From Prevotella melaninogenica (GTDB lineage Bacteria > Bacteroidota > Bacteroidia > Bacteroidales > Bacteroidaceae): a stretch of DNA of 64,000 nucleotides. Location: positions 744,001 to 808,000 of the forward strand of contig NZ_CP072350.1 in the NCBI RefSeq assembly GCF_018127965.1, written 5' to 3'. The notes under the pieces were generated by a model. That model was not told where the DNA came from, made no database searches, and saw only the letters and a program-made list of their open reading frames with translations. Position numbers and translations under genes: made by a program. This document shows positions 9,979-20,300 of this stretch, one piece after another; positions within the stretch are counted from its first letter, which is position 1; every line of letters starts with the position of its first letter.

Positions 9979-12297
9979 ATGAAGAAATTATTATTATCTA
10001 TTTCAATGTTGGCATTTGCTTATACAACCAGTGCCAATGTTCCAGTTATCAAGAGCGACCCTAAGATAGAGGCTCAAGTAGAACAAACCCTAAAGAAACT
10101 CACCTTGGAGGAAAAGATAGGTCAGATGATGGAATTGGTGACCGACCTCTTTGGTGCCAACGACAAGAACGGTGTGTTCTATATCGACGAGCACAAGACC
10201 GATTCTATCCTTTCTCGCTATAAGATTGGCTCTATCCTCAACGCTCCTAACACTTGCGCGCCAACCGCCAAGCAGTGGGAGAAGTACATCGAGCAAATCC
10301 AGAAGATTTCGATGAAGCGCATCGGCATCCCTTGCGTCTTCGGTCTCGATCAGAACCACGGTTCTACTTATACACAAGACGGTACCCTCTTCCCGCAGAA
10401 CATCAATGTAGCTGCCACCTTCAATCGTGAGATTGCTCGCCATTCGGCTGAGGCTACTGCTTATGAGACTCGTGCGGTGAGTGTGCCTTGGACTTACAGT
10501 CCGACCGTTGATCTCGGTCGTGATGCCCGTTGGCCTCGCATCTGGGAGAACTTTGGCGAGGATTGCTACCTCAGTTCAGAAATGGGCAAGGCAATGGTCT
10601 ATGGTTTCCAGGGCGAGGACCCAAATAACATCGACCAATATCATATCGCCACTTCAATGAAGCACTTCATGGGCTATGGCGTGCCTTGGACTGGTAAAGA
10701 CCGTACACCAGCCTATATCTCTCCTGCCAACTTGCGAGAGAAGCACTTCGCTCCTTTCCTGGCGGGTCTGCAAGCTGGAGCCTTGACCGTGATGGTGAAT
10801 TCCGCTTCCGTCAACGGTATGCCGATGCACGCCAACAAGGAAATCCTGACAGGATGGCTGAAGGAAGAGACAGGATGGGATGGTGTGCTTATCACCGACT
10901 GGGCAGACATCAACAATCTCTATACTCGTGAGATGGTGGCAAAGGACAAGAAGGATGCACTCCGCATCGCCATCAATGCTGGTATCGACATGATTATGGA
11001 ACCTTATTCTTGCGATGCTTGTGGCTACCTTATTGAATTGGTGAAGGAAGGCAAGATTCCGATGAGTCGCATCGACGATGCCTGTCGCCGTGTGCTTCGT
11101 ATGAAGTACCGTCTCGATCTCTTCAAGAACCCAACCCAGAAACTGAAGAATTATCCTAAGTTTGGTGGCGAGGAGTTTGCCAAGCTCGCCTTGGAGGGAG
11201 CTACCGAGAGTATGGTGCTCCTGAAGAACGAGAGTAATATCCTTCCTTTGCAGTATGGCAAGAAGATTCTCCTCACGGGGCCTAATGCCAACCAGATGCG
11301 CTGCTTGGACGGTGGATGGAGCTATACCTGGCAGGGCCATCGTGCCGATGAGTTTGCTGGCAAGTATAATACCATCTATGAGACATTCTGCAATGAGTAT
11401 GGCAAGGAGAATGTTATCTTGAACCAGGGTGTTACCTATAATGAAAAGGGCAAGTATTGGGAGGAGAACGAACCTCAGATTCTGGGGGCAGTGGCTGCAG
11501 CGAAGGATGCCGACGTCATTGTGGCTTGCATTGGCGAGAACTCCTATACCGAGACTCCGGGCAACCTGACAGACCTCTGGCTTTCTGAAAACCAGCGCAA
11601 TCTGGTCAAGGCTTTGGCTCAGACAGGCAAGCCTGTCATCTTGGTACTGAATGAAGGACGTCCACGTCTCATCGCCGACATCGAACCATTGGCACAGGGT
11701 ATCATCGATATCCTTATCCCTGGCAACATGGGCGGCGATGCCTTGGTAAACTTAGTATCGGGCAAGTCAAACTTCAGTGGCAAGATGCCTTACACCTATC
11801 CTAAGGAAATCAATTCGCTCGCTAACTACGACTTTAAGAAGAGTGAGGAGGTGGGTACGATGGAAGGGGCTTACGACTACAATGCGAAGATTACCCAGCA
11901 GTGGGGCTTCGGATATGGTTTGAGCTACACCTCTTATCAATATAGCAACCTGAAGGTTTCCAAGTCTGACTTCCGCCACGGCGACATTATCAAGGTGAGC
12001 GTGGATGTGAAGAACACGGGCAAGGTGGCAGGGAAGGAGAGCATTCTCCTGTTCAGCAGCGACCTCGTCGCCAGCATGGTGCCAGATGGTCGTCGTCTCC
12101 GTGCCTTCGACAAGGTGGAACTTCAGCCAGGTGAGACCAAGACTGTGACCTTCGAATTAAAGGCAGACGACTTGGCTTTTGTAGGTTGGGATGGCAAATG
12201 GAGATTGGAGGAAGGCGACTTCAAGTTGATGATTGCCGACCAAACTGCCTCTGTTCATTGTGCAGATACTTATCTGTGGCAGACAGCCAATAGATAA
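9979..12297 (+). CDS. GH3 beta-glucosidase
   Basis: 772-aa periplasmic exo-enzyme that would release glucose from imported beta-gluco-oligosaccharides. A signal peptide ends near TTSANVP. The N-terminal GH3 barrel (about 30-380) holds GLDQNHG, the KHF motif (SMKHFMGYG) and the nucleophile Asp in VLITDWAD (D307). The second alpha/beta domain (about 400-630, ENSYTETPGN) and a fibronectin-III-like C-terminal domain (about 670-765) follow. It is the last gene of the operon, 50 bp after the SGBP gene, and is followed by a strong terminator. Confidence 0.93.
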   Translation: MKKLLLSISMLAFAYTTSANVPVIKSDPKIEAQVEQTLKKLTLEEKIGQMMELVTDLFGANDKNGVFYIDEHKTDSILSRYKIGSILNAPNTCAPTAKQWEKYIEQIQKISMKRIGIPCVFGLDQNHGSTYTQDGTLFPQNINVAATFNREIARHSAEATAYETRAVSVPWTYSPTVDLGRDARWPRIWENFGEDCYLSSEMGKAMVYGFQGEDPNNIDQYHIATSMKHFMGYGVPWTGKDRTPAYISPANLREKHFAPFLAGLQAGALTVMVNSASVNGMPMHANKEILTGWLKEETGWDGVLITDWADINNLYTREMVAKDKKDALRIAINAGIDMIMEPYSCDACGYLIELVKEGKIPMSRIDDACRRVLRMKYRLDLFKNPTQKLKNYPKFGGEEFAKLALEGATESMVLLKNESNILPLQYGKKILLTGPNANQMRCLDGGWSYTWQGHRADEFAGKYNTIYETFCNEYGKENVILNQGVTYNEKGKYWEENEPQILGAVAAAKDADVIVACIGENSYTETPGNLTDLWLSENQRNLVKALAQTGKPVILVLNEGRPRLIADIEPLAQGIIDILIPGNMGGDALVNLVSGKSNFSGKMPYTYPKEINSLANYDFKKSEEVGTMEGAYDYNAKITQQWGFGYGLSYTSYQYSNLKVSKSDFRHGDIIKVSVDVKNTGKVAGKESILLFSSDLVASMVPDGRRLRAFDKVELQPGETKTVTFELKADDLAFVGWDGKWRLEEGDFKLMIADQTASVHCADTYLWQTANR

Positions 12298-12315
12298 GCA
12301 TATATAAAGATTGGG

Positions 12316-12366
12316 ATCCATTCCTGCAAGAATATTCTATGTATTCTTGTTAGGAATGGATTTTGG
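12316..12366 (+). terminator. Terminator of the glycan-utilisation operon
   Basis: A nearly 20-bp stem (12316-12334 with 12342-12361, one small internal mismatch) with a 7-base loop is followed by TTTTGG. It lies 18 bp after the GH3 stop. Confidence 0.8.
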
Positions 12367-12468
12367 TAAAATCTGTGGTGAATATGGGGTAGAGAAATAT
12401 ATTGCTCATATTGAACTTATCTTGACTTTTGTTTCTTTTTCACTTTCTTCATCAGAATAACAATAAAG

Positions 12469-13258
12469 GCTCTTCCGTTAAATGTGTGGACCGCAGAGTC
12501 AACCAGCAAGTGCAAAATTACAAAAGGTGTTTAAAGAACTCGCATTTTGGAGTAGAAAAGTTTAATTTTTCTCTTGGTCTTTCGTTCAATTTCTTTTGTA
12601 TGGACATAATTCTCTTGTCCGTATAGTTATCAAACGAATCCTTTTTAGGTATATACTGCCTGATTAATTTATGGTTCTTCTGTTAAATGTGTGGACGCTT
12701 TTCGTATTGCTTTAACAGAAGAACCAAAGTTACTCGCTAAACAAAAAACATTGCTAAGATTGTCAACTATCTATCTTATTATTATCCTCTGACATTGAAA
12801 ATCATTTCTTTTTATACTTCGAAAATATGCAGATAAGGATTTGAAAAATCATTACATAATTTCAAAGAAAACATCTATAACTAACGGCAAAAACACACAT
12901 AAGAAGCAGGTTTGCAATAAACAGAAAGTCAAGTAGTTACCAAGTAGTAAAGTAAAAGGTGCTTAATAGGACTTCAAAAGGGCGTTAGTAAGGGGCTTAA
13001 AGGGCATCTTTTGCAAGCCAAAAGGGCGTCTTTTAGAAGCCAAAAGAGCATGTATTGGGTTTGAGTTGCACGAAAATAATTTACAAACATAATTTAATAA
13101 GGGAATAAGCAGGTTGTAGATGACAGATAGACATCGAACCTAATTACATTTATCATGTAGTTTATCCTCCTTTATAAAACCATCTAATTGGAGGTAAGCT
13201 TATCATGTATGTGGATTAATCTCATTCTATTAACATTCTACACATTTAACGGAAGAGC
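12469..13258. mobile_element. Degenerate IS/MITE-like element with GGCTCTTC ends, no transposase
   Basis: The 23-bp end at 12469-12491 and the inverted end at 13236-13258 match at all but one base. A related third terminus at 12673-12695 is itself part of a short inverted repeat (12673-12687 with 12711-12725). The ends resemble those of ISL3-family elements, which is recalled knowledge, not a search result. No transposase frame remains, and no clear target duplication is visible. The 950 bases between the GH3 gene and 13,246 hold nothing else except the dispersed repeat listed separately. Confidence 0.5.
12954..13053. repeat. Dispersed intergenic repeat, copy 1
   Basis: A run of short GGGC/AAGCC units (GGGCGTTAGTAAGGGGCTTA core) that recurs at 36341-36435 with few differences. 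Each unit pairs a GGGC with a nearby GCC, giving small hairpins. No coding frame. Confidence 0.7.
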
Positions 13259-13683
13259 CATAAAAATGGTTTCATTAGATGTTCTTTGTCGTGACTTGTT
13301 AGGTGTCTCTTGAAATCCTCCATGAAGTTAAAAATTTTTATTCCGTCACTCGGCATAACCGCCATCAGCACCTTAATCAATTTATCTTGTTCTATAGTTT
13401 CATAAAAACCGTTCACATGAGTCTTAGGCTCAATCATTGACTCTATGGTTCCCAAAGGAAGATGAATAACCAGAACTTCTTTCCCCAAACCTGCAGCACA
13501 CTTTCGATATGTGCTAAATCTTATATCCTTTTCCATCTTGCAAGCTTTAAGAAAATTTGAATACTCTATGCCACTTATATGAGCAGCTTCTTTTGCATTC
13601 TCACATAAAAGAACTAAACTCTCAAGTGTAGGGCTACTAATATAAAGATGCCCTTTGGGTTTTAATTTGTTTTTATTAGCCAT
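13246..13683 (-). CDS. Small HTH-like hypothetical protein, C-terminus formed by an IS-like end
   Basis: 145-aa basic protein of unknown family. The segment from AAHISGIEYSNFLKAC to STYRKCAAGLGKEV (about residues 32-75) has the spacing of a Cro/XRE-type helix-turn-helix, so a DNA-binding role is possible. The last residues (WLFR) and the stop are encoded inside the inverted terminal repeat at 13236-13258. The original C-terminus was therefore probably replaced when the element inserted. It stands alone on the minus strand. Confidence 0.5.
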   Translation of the reverse strand: MANKNKLKPKGHLYISSPTLESLVLLCENAKEAAHISGIEYSNFLKACKMEKDIRFSTYRKCAAGLGKEVLVIHLPLGTIESMIEPKTHVNGFYETIEQDKLIKVLMAVMPSDGIKIFNFMEDFKRHLTSHDKEHLMKPFLWLFR

Positions 13684-13828
13684 AATATATATATAATTGT
13701 AATTATTATGGCTACAAAGTTCCTAATGAAACAGGCTTTAGATAGAATATTAAAATACTATTTTCTGGTAGTATAATACCATTTTACGTATTGATAATCA
13801 ACGGTATAAAATATAAGGTAGGGACCAT

Positions 13829-13879
13829 CAGTGCAAGGTGCAAGACCTATCTATATATATAGGCTTGCACCTTGCACTG
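13829..13879. repeat. Large perfect hairpin (16-bp stem) in intergenic region
   Basis: Positions 13829-13844 pair perfectly with 13864-13879, and a further 5 bp (CCTAT/ATAGG) pair around a one-base bulge, leaving an AT-rich loop. No T-run follows. The 490-base interval 13684-14173 holds this hairpin and the stem at 14119-14156, and I see no credible gene in it. Confidence 0.7.
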
Positions 13880-14118
13880 AAAATTGTAGCCAAAGAATCT
13901 ATAAAACATTTTCTATCAAATATTTGGAGCATGTTCATATTTTTAGTACTTTTGAACCCAAGAAACACAAGAGCGTGTTTCAAGCAGCAGTATCCACGTG
14001 TACTCTCAAAATACTCTGTTGTGGCTACAATCTGGCTACACAGAAAAGAAGAAAGTTTATAAAGAACTATGATACAAGGAGATGCAAGGAATATTCATTT
14101 TCCTCTCTCTCCGCAAAC

Positions 14119-14156
14119 AAGGGTGTAAATCAGCAAGTTATGCGATTTACACCCTT
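14119..14156 (-). terminator. Possible bidirectional terminator after gajB
   Basis: A 12-bp perfect stem (14119-14130 with 14145-14156) lies 18 bp beyond the gajB stop. The T-run on the minus strand is weak, so termination is a moderate guess. Confidence 0.45.
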
Positions 14157-14173
14157 TATTACACCCAGAAATC

Positions 14174-15661
14174 TTACTTGTCAAAATGAAACGTCGAACT
14201 TGTGGTGAAGATGTGAACTTCCTTGCATGCCCTAGAGATAGCGACATAAAAATCCTTTGATGATTTCATCTTATCGGCTTCAATCAAGACGACCGTATCA
14301 AATTCCAAGCCCTTTGTTAGCAAAGTTGTCCCTATGCAGTGTCCTTCTATTCTTCGTCCCACCTGTCTTATGCGATTTTTGTGCTTCTTCATCTCTTCTA
14401 GAACAGATGTAGCATTCTCATTTGCCATTTTGAGGCATCTAAATACAGATGAAAAGATATCAGCTCTTTTAGCTTCCCACCTTAAATCAGATTTTATCAT
14501 AGTGAATAGCTCTATCAAGGTCCTATAAGATGGGCATTTGATAATAGAAGATACAACATTTGACAGTGCTTCGGCCTTAACTTTCTTTGTATTGTCACGC
14601 TTTACTTTGACTCTTTTATCTGAAATCCAATCAGTTATATCGGAATTCTTGAAAGACAAGTCATCAAGGATGTCTGAAAGTCTCTTATACGGCTTGCGAG
14701 CCCTAGGAAGGTTTTCCAATAAATAATCTAATGACTTTGCACACTTATAGTACGAAGTATCATCTATTGCCTCAATAAGTGTAAATTCATTCAGAACATC
14801 AATTTGGGGTTTAGCGCTACATCGATCGGAGACTGTTCCTCGAGGTATTCCCTTGCAATCTATATAACTGGGGAAGATAACCAGTATACTATTACTTCTT
14901 TGGCTTAGATCCTTAAGAAAAGGACCTACCTTCTGTAAGAAGAACGCTGGTCGCTGTTGTACCTGGGCATCATGTACAAAACAGCCAGCCTTCTTATTTG
15001 TAACAAGATTGACATTTCTGTCTTTAAGTAAAGATTGCCTCATACCAAGAATGAGTTGACCTAGATCCTCTTTTCCTGCATTCTTCCATCTCCATGGAGT
15101 TTGAAGGAAATCATATCGCTTAAAAGCCGATAAGTCTTTCTCAAAATCTACAATGGGTTGAGCAAAATCAAATATGCCTTGTAAAGGGTCTCCTAGTAGA
15201 TGGGTGGGTAGTTCCTCAGACATTAGCATGATGATTTTATGCTGGTCTAATGTGCAATCTTGGTATTCATCTACATATAGATGAGAGTAACTTTGAGTGA
15301 TAATACGCCTAACCGCAGGTTTAGAAAATAGGTGTACAGCAATTTCTACTATTTGTTGAAAGAATTTCTCGTCTTCTTGGTTGAGAATATCAGTTCTTCT
15401 ACATAGAGTTAGGACATATCTCTGAGTGAAGCCACAGATGGTTTCAATGGAGTATCTCTTAGGAGAGACACCTTGTTCTCGGAACTTCTTCTTCAGGGAA
15501 GCAATACCTGCATGAGTATGAGTAAGTATTAGTTGAGGTTTGTCTGCTTCAACAGAACTAACCATTTTGGCGATGCTATAAGTTTTCCCATGTCCAGCAG
15601 GAGCAATGAGTAAGCCCTTTGGATTAGACAGAAAGTTCGTAATGTTAGATAGTTGTTCCAT
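14174..15661 (-). CDS. gajB: Gabija GajB-like UvrD/Rep superfamily 1 helicase
   Basis: 495-aa SF1 helicase/NTPase, the partner of an OLD nuclease in Gabija anti-phage defence. Motifs: Walker A APAGHGKT (residues 20-27), motif Ia LTHTHAG, Walker B DEYQDC (131-136), motif III GDPLQGIFDF, motif IV PWRW, and C-terminal TLLTKGLEFDTVVLIEAD with motif VI YVAISRACKEV. The length matches GajB, which is far shorter than full UvrD. Its start overlaps the end of the nuclease gene by 17 bp, indicating translational coupling. In known Gabija, GajB senses DNA ends and stimulates GajA; that role is transferred by family, not shown here. Confidence 0.85.
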   Translation of the reverse strand: MEQLSNITNFLSNPKGLLIAPAGHGKTYSIAKMVSSVEADKPQLILTHTHAGIASLKKKFREQGVSPKRYSIETICGFTQRYVLTLCRRTDILNQEDEKFFQQIVEIAVHLFSKPAVRRIITQSYSHLYVDEYQDCTLDQHKIIMLMSEELPTHLLGDPLQGIFDFAQPIVDFEKDLSAFKRYDFLQTPWRWKNAGKEDLGQLILGMRQSLLKDRNVNLVTNKKAGCFVHDAQVQQRPAFFLQKVGPFLKDLSQRSNSILVIFPSYIDCKGIPRGTVSDRCSAKPQIDVLNEFTLIEAIDDTSYYKCAKSLDYLLENLPRARKPYKRLSDILDDLSFKNSDITDWISDKRVKVKRDNTKKVKAEALSNVVSSIIKCPSYRTLIELFTMIKSDLRWEAKRADIFSSVFRCLKMANENATSVLEEMKKHKNRIRQVGRRIEGHCIGTTLLTKGLEFDTVVLIEADKMKSSKDFYVAISRACKEVHIFTTSSTFHFDK

Positions 15662-17327
15662 TTATGATAGCACAAATATTTGATAACGATTGACCTTTCA
15701 ATGTTTCTCTACTAGAAAACCAAATTTCTCCCAAGGCCTCTCCTTTAGAGATGTCCTTAAACCAGTTTTGCTGTTTGGCTTGTTGCCCTATATTAGAACG
15801 GAATACTGTTTGTTGAGTCTCATCAAGATCCTTTAATTCATTGATACTTTTTAAGTTGAGAGAGTTCAGGATATTCAAATTTCTATTGAGGTTGATAGCT
15901 AGCTCTACCAATCGGCAAACGTCTGTCCAAGATAAGTCTTGGCTTAGTTGCTCTTCGATGCTAAGTCCCTCTTCACATAATATGAGGCGTACTCCTTGTT
16001 CTTTGGCTTTTGTTTGGATTTGATTGAGCTTTTCTACGTCAGCATCCGCAAATACTGTCACATCGTATCCCAATTTTCGGAGAGAAATTGCTTGCTTGTA
16101 GAATTTATCACCACCGCCCCCATTGCAAATGGCAATCCCTTTAACAGTGAATCCTCCCTCTGAACGAAGTAGAGTGTCAAATGCTCTCAAAATTCCTTCT
16201 TCAGTCTTTCCTTCACAACAGATGATACTAGTTGCAAAGAAAGCATGAGGTTGACTCCTTAGTATAGGTTGTTCCTCCTGTGTAAAAGCGACTAACTTAC
16301 CTGCTCCTTGATGAAATAAATATACCTGTGAATAGTCTGCTTCAACTAGCACATATGAAGAATGGGTTGTTAGAATAATTTGTCCATTCATTCGACCTTT
16401 CATATCACGCACTACTCTAACGATTCTATCTGGTTCTAGTCCTTGTTCTATTTCGTCAATAAGGACTATACCTCCTGTTTTAGCTAAGGCTAGTTGGATA
16501 GCCATAGAGAGTAGTCTTTTACTCCCTTTCCCATACATCCCTAAAGGACGATTTTGACCATCATGAAGTGTAATGTTGCTTTCGGTATAGGCATTGCCTT
16601 TGTATTCCAAAGATGTTTTTAGATCGCCAAATTCTATACCTAAATTCAATGCTTCTTGTTTGATTTCAGTGGCAACTTTTTCGAACTCTTGGAAGCTGAC
16701 ATTAGATGCTATAGATTGGTAGGCTTGACGAACAACATCTACAAGTTTCTTTTCAATTGTATCTGGGGCATCTAATCCTTTTTTGAGCAGTGCATACAAC
16801 GGAGAGAGCTTATTGTACGAGAAATGATTGTCAGCATAATCTGCTATCATAAACATATCAAGAAGAGCTCTGTCTCTATGACTAATCTCTATATTATCTT
16901 GCTCTCTATCATTCACTACATACCATTTAGGCTGTAGCGTATCATCTACAACCAATTTTATAGTTAAGATATCTTCCTCTTGAGCAAATGGTTCTTCACC
17001 GCTCTTAGAAATCTCATCTATAATTTCTCCGTTAACAAGTAGTCTTTTATAGAGCCCATACTTAGCATCGGAAAGTAGTTTGTCAGGGACACAACGTAAA
17101 GAAACTTCTATTTCTATGGGCTTAGTTGTATCCAAGTTATAGAAGTCTGTATCTGCAAATGTATTATTCCATGCAGGAGAAAGTACTAAGGAGATAGCCT
17201 TGAGGATTGTTGATTTTCCCGAATCACCTCTTCCAATGAGAACTATTAGGTTTGTATCACCGAAGCATTGTTCAAACTGTTCAATACCACGGAAATGACG
17301 GATTTTAAGCTGATGTATTTTTGCCAT
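15645..17327 (-). CDS. gajA: Gabija GajA-like OLD-family ATPase/TOPRIM endonuclease
   Basis: 560-aa OLD-family nuclease, the DNA-cutting component of Gabija. The ABC-type ATPase has Walker A GRGDSGKST (32-40), a signature region RLLSMAIQLALA and Walker B GGIVLIDEIEQGLEP (about 285-300), and the H-loop His in LTTHSSYV. The TOPRIM domain follows with the Glu of CCEGKTEE (about 370) and DxD in FADADVEK (about 425). The length is close to known GajA. The downstream overlap with a UvrD-like helicase fits a class 2 OLD (Gabija) system. The gene lies only 3 bp from the preceding restriction-modification gene, so both defences share one transcript. Confidence 0.88.
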   Translation of the reverse strand: MAKIHQLKIRHFRGIEQFEQCFGDTNLIVLIGRGDSGKSTILKAISLVLSPAWNNTFADTDFYNLDTTKPIEIEVSLRCVPDKLLSDAKYGLYKRLLVNGEIIDEISKSGEEPFAQEEDILTIKLVVDDTLQPKWYVVNDREQDNIEISHRDRALLDMFMIADYADNHFSYNKLSPLYALLKKGLDAPDTIEKKLVDVVRQAYQSIASNVSFQEFEKVATEIKQEALNLGIEFGDLKTSLEYKGNAYTESNITLHDGQNRPLGMYGKGSKRLLSMAIQLALAKTGGIVLIDEIEQGLEPDRIVRVVRDMKGRMNGQIILTTHSSYVLVEADYSQVYLFHQGAGKLVAFTQEEQPILRSQPHAFFATSIICCEGKTEEGILRAFDTLLRSEGGFTVKGIAICNGGGGDKFYKQAISLRKLGYDVTVFADADVEKLNQIQTKAKEQGVRLILCEEGLSIEEQLSQDLSWTDVCRLVELAINLNRNLNILNSLNLKSINELKDLDETQQTVFRSNIGQQAKQQNWFKDISKGEALGEIWFSSRETLKGQSLSNICAIINGTTI

Positions 17328-17330
17328 AAT

Positions 17331-20300
17331 CTATTTCATTGCTTTGATTGTACCCTCGATGAAGGCTATTTCTTCTTCTGATAGTCCATACTTAGCATAG
17401 AGTTGCTTGTCTATCTCTCCAGCAGACTTGCCCCAGTCTATATCAGATTGTTCTGTAAAGTCTTGAAGCGGAACAAAGCGATAAGTCTTACTCGTCGCAT
17501 GCTGGCTAGCTTTAGCTAAGCTATGCATAAAACGAACAAAACGAGTTCTTAAATATAGTACCAATGCTTGGGCTGAATTTTCATCAAGAGACAGGTCTGC
17601 ACCAACAACTAGAAAAGTTTCAGTGGCAACTGAGTTCGGTTGACCAACAAACGCATTTAGATTATCATCATTCAATTCTGTTCCGATGTTATTTGCATAA
17701 GGCATGAATACTTTCCATCTATTTATCCACTCAGAGTTGTTCTTTACCGTTGAAAGAGTTATATAGCCTAGACTAGAAGAACGGCCATAACAAATAATTG
17801 AGAATCTTGGGTTTTTCTGTTTCTTAAAAACGGCTATATCTTTTGTTATATTGCCATCAATACCGAAAGGACGTCTTGCGGATATAGCATCTGATAGTGA
17901 AGCAAAAGAAATATTCTCTGTAACCTTTTTCAATACTGAGATTGCCTCTTGATGACGTATAAACATTTCTAAATCATCAGTTTTGATAGAACGTACTTGA
18001 GATACTATCTTCTGATTTCCTCGGTTAGAGACAACTTCTGGGAGGGTAAGCGTATTGTCAAAGTTATTGTCTCTGACAATAAAGCAAAGACCTCCACGGT
18101 TGTTTGTATCGGGGAAGACCTCATCAGGACGTTGGTAATCATATAAAAGTTTGATGTGCTTATCTGTGAGCATAGAAGCTCTAAATTCATCCAATCCTTT
18201 CCCACCAGTATACCATCGAGCTGGCATAATTATAGATGTATAGGTTGTTGATACCTCCTTGGCGATAGTTACAAACTCTTGATATATCGGTTTTGCACTA
18301 GCAGCTGCTCCACCATCAGCTTGTTGATAAGGTGGATTTCCTATTACGAGATCAAAGTTCATATCTTTGAGTTGTTGTATTAGTGATTCTTTATGCTCTG
18401 GGTTGAGCAGGTCGTATGTTGTGAAGTCTGAGATTACCTGATCAGTATCAAGCCCTAGTAGGCTATACACTTTTCGGGTAAACTCATAGCTTACACTTGA
18501 TGTAGGTAGAGCATAGACATTTCTACCAATATTTGTGCCATATTTGGAAATAAGTGCCCTAGTGAATTCACCCTGTTTAGATGCAATATCTAGTATTTTC
18601 GTTTCACTTGTTATGGCGTTATTACCTAGAGCATTGAGCATCTCTAGAGCCACTGATTGAGGTGTTACTATTTCAGATGAAGATAGACGACCAAACTTAG
18701 CCATCGCGACTTCTACACGTTTCATTGGTGTGAGTGTTTCATCTCTCATCAAACCATTTAGGTTCTCAATCTTGTAATCAAGACCTCGCAAGGAAAAAAC
18801 GTTACTTTTCTGTTGCACAAGTTTGAGGATAGACACGTTTAGACCTACATGTCTTGCTATACGCTTGTTCTCTTCACTACTTTCTATAGATGTAATTATT
18901 GTTTGAAGCGAGTCTACAGAGCTCTCTGTGAGGAAAGCATAGAAGAGTATTTGAGCATAGTAGGTAGCGAGCTTTTTGCCTATTAGATTGTCTGTATTCT
19001 TTTCTTCATCCACTTGAGGAGTCGGACGTCTATCGGTATCTTCTGTATTATCTGTATTATCTTGATTTTGTGCAGGCTCTTCTTCAAAATCTAATTCCAC
19101 CTCCTCTCCTGTCACAGCCTTAATCTCTATCCCCTTAGATGCATCAATAGGATTCAGTAGCGATATGGCATTCCTCAGTGTTTCATCGGCAAGGAGCGTA
19201 TAATCCAATGGGATATCTGTCGCTTCGTCCATCACACTGCGATTTGCTGAATAAGCTCGCACAGCGTCCATCACATCAGTAGGACTCACACGTTGTAGCC
19301 CATTACTACCGATGGTTACAATAGGAGAATATTCAAGCTCTCGTTCGATACGCCTGCGTAGCTCCTCATTGCCTCGTTGCTCTGTATTGGCATTGTAGAT
19401 TTGGGAACGTTGCTCTTGTAAACGGAACATGCGATTGGGATCGAAATCAACAAGAAGTGTCTGTGGCTTCATGTTATACTTGATACTTTCCCCATTATCA
19501 CTTACAAGAGTACGGATGTATTGGTTCTGTAAACGGAATACAGCTTGATCGTATTCTTGAGGAGATACAGAGTCTTTAAGATATAGCATCGTGTCCCATT
19601 CTTTGACGGTACTACCAGTGAGCATACGATTGACAGTAAGAGTAATTGTCTTTGTGTTATCTTGTTCGTATTTCTCTATTTGGCTTTTTACAGATTCCGT
19701 TGTTGGATATAGACGTTCACTTTCAAGCCCAGCGATATTGATGATAGCGTAGCCACCAAGATGATTAAAGGCATCCTTGTAAGTCTTAAGCAAAGACTCC
19801 ATCGCATCGCAAGATGCTCGATAGGGCAGGACAAACACCATATGTCTACACATCTTGCCTTGCTGTATCTCTTCAAGTCCTAGAAGGGAAAGTATCTGCT
19901 CATCTGCTTCAGAGCCATCAATAGCTTGGAGTAAGCCTAATATTTCTGTTTCGTGAACGAACTGACAATGTAGGTGATCTTTCTTATCCGCTGATATGGA
20001 CTTCGGACGCATCAACTCAGACAAGTTACTCGAAATTCCATCTCTACGTAAATTCTCCAAACGCTCACGAGAAGATTTATTTGGCAAGAAAGCAAATTGC
20101 ACCATTTGAGGAAATCCATAGTATGGATTATCCCACTCTTTGACATCATCAGAGAAGAGATGTTCTTGATCCCACTGAGCTTGTGCTTCTACAATGTCTG
20201 AGAATTGATAGAATGCAATTATATCGTCTTCGGTAAATTCACTTCCCATCAAGATTCTATAGGGAGTTCCTGATAGATGAATGCGCACTCGAGACTTCAA

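Noticed and set aside
12429..12626. 65-aa + strand frame
   Set aside because: It runs through an IS-like terminal repeat and has no ribosome-binding site or recognisable sequence.
13831..14208. 125-aa + strand frame
   Set aside because: It starts inside a perfect hairpin and crosses another; composition is not protein-like.
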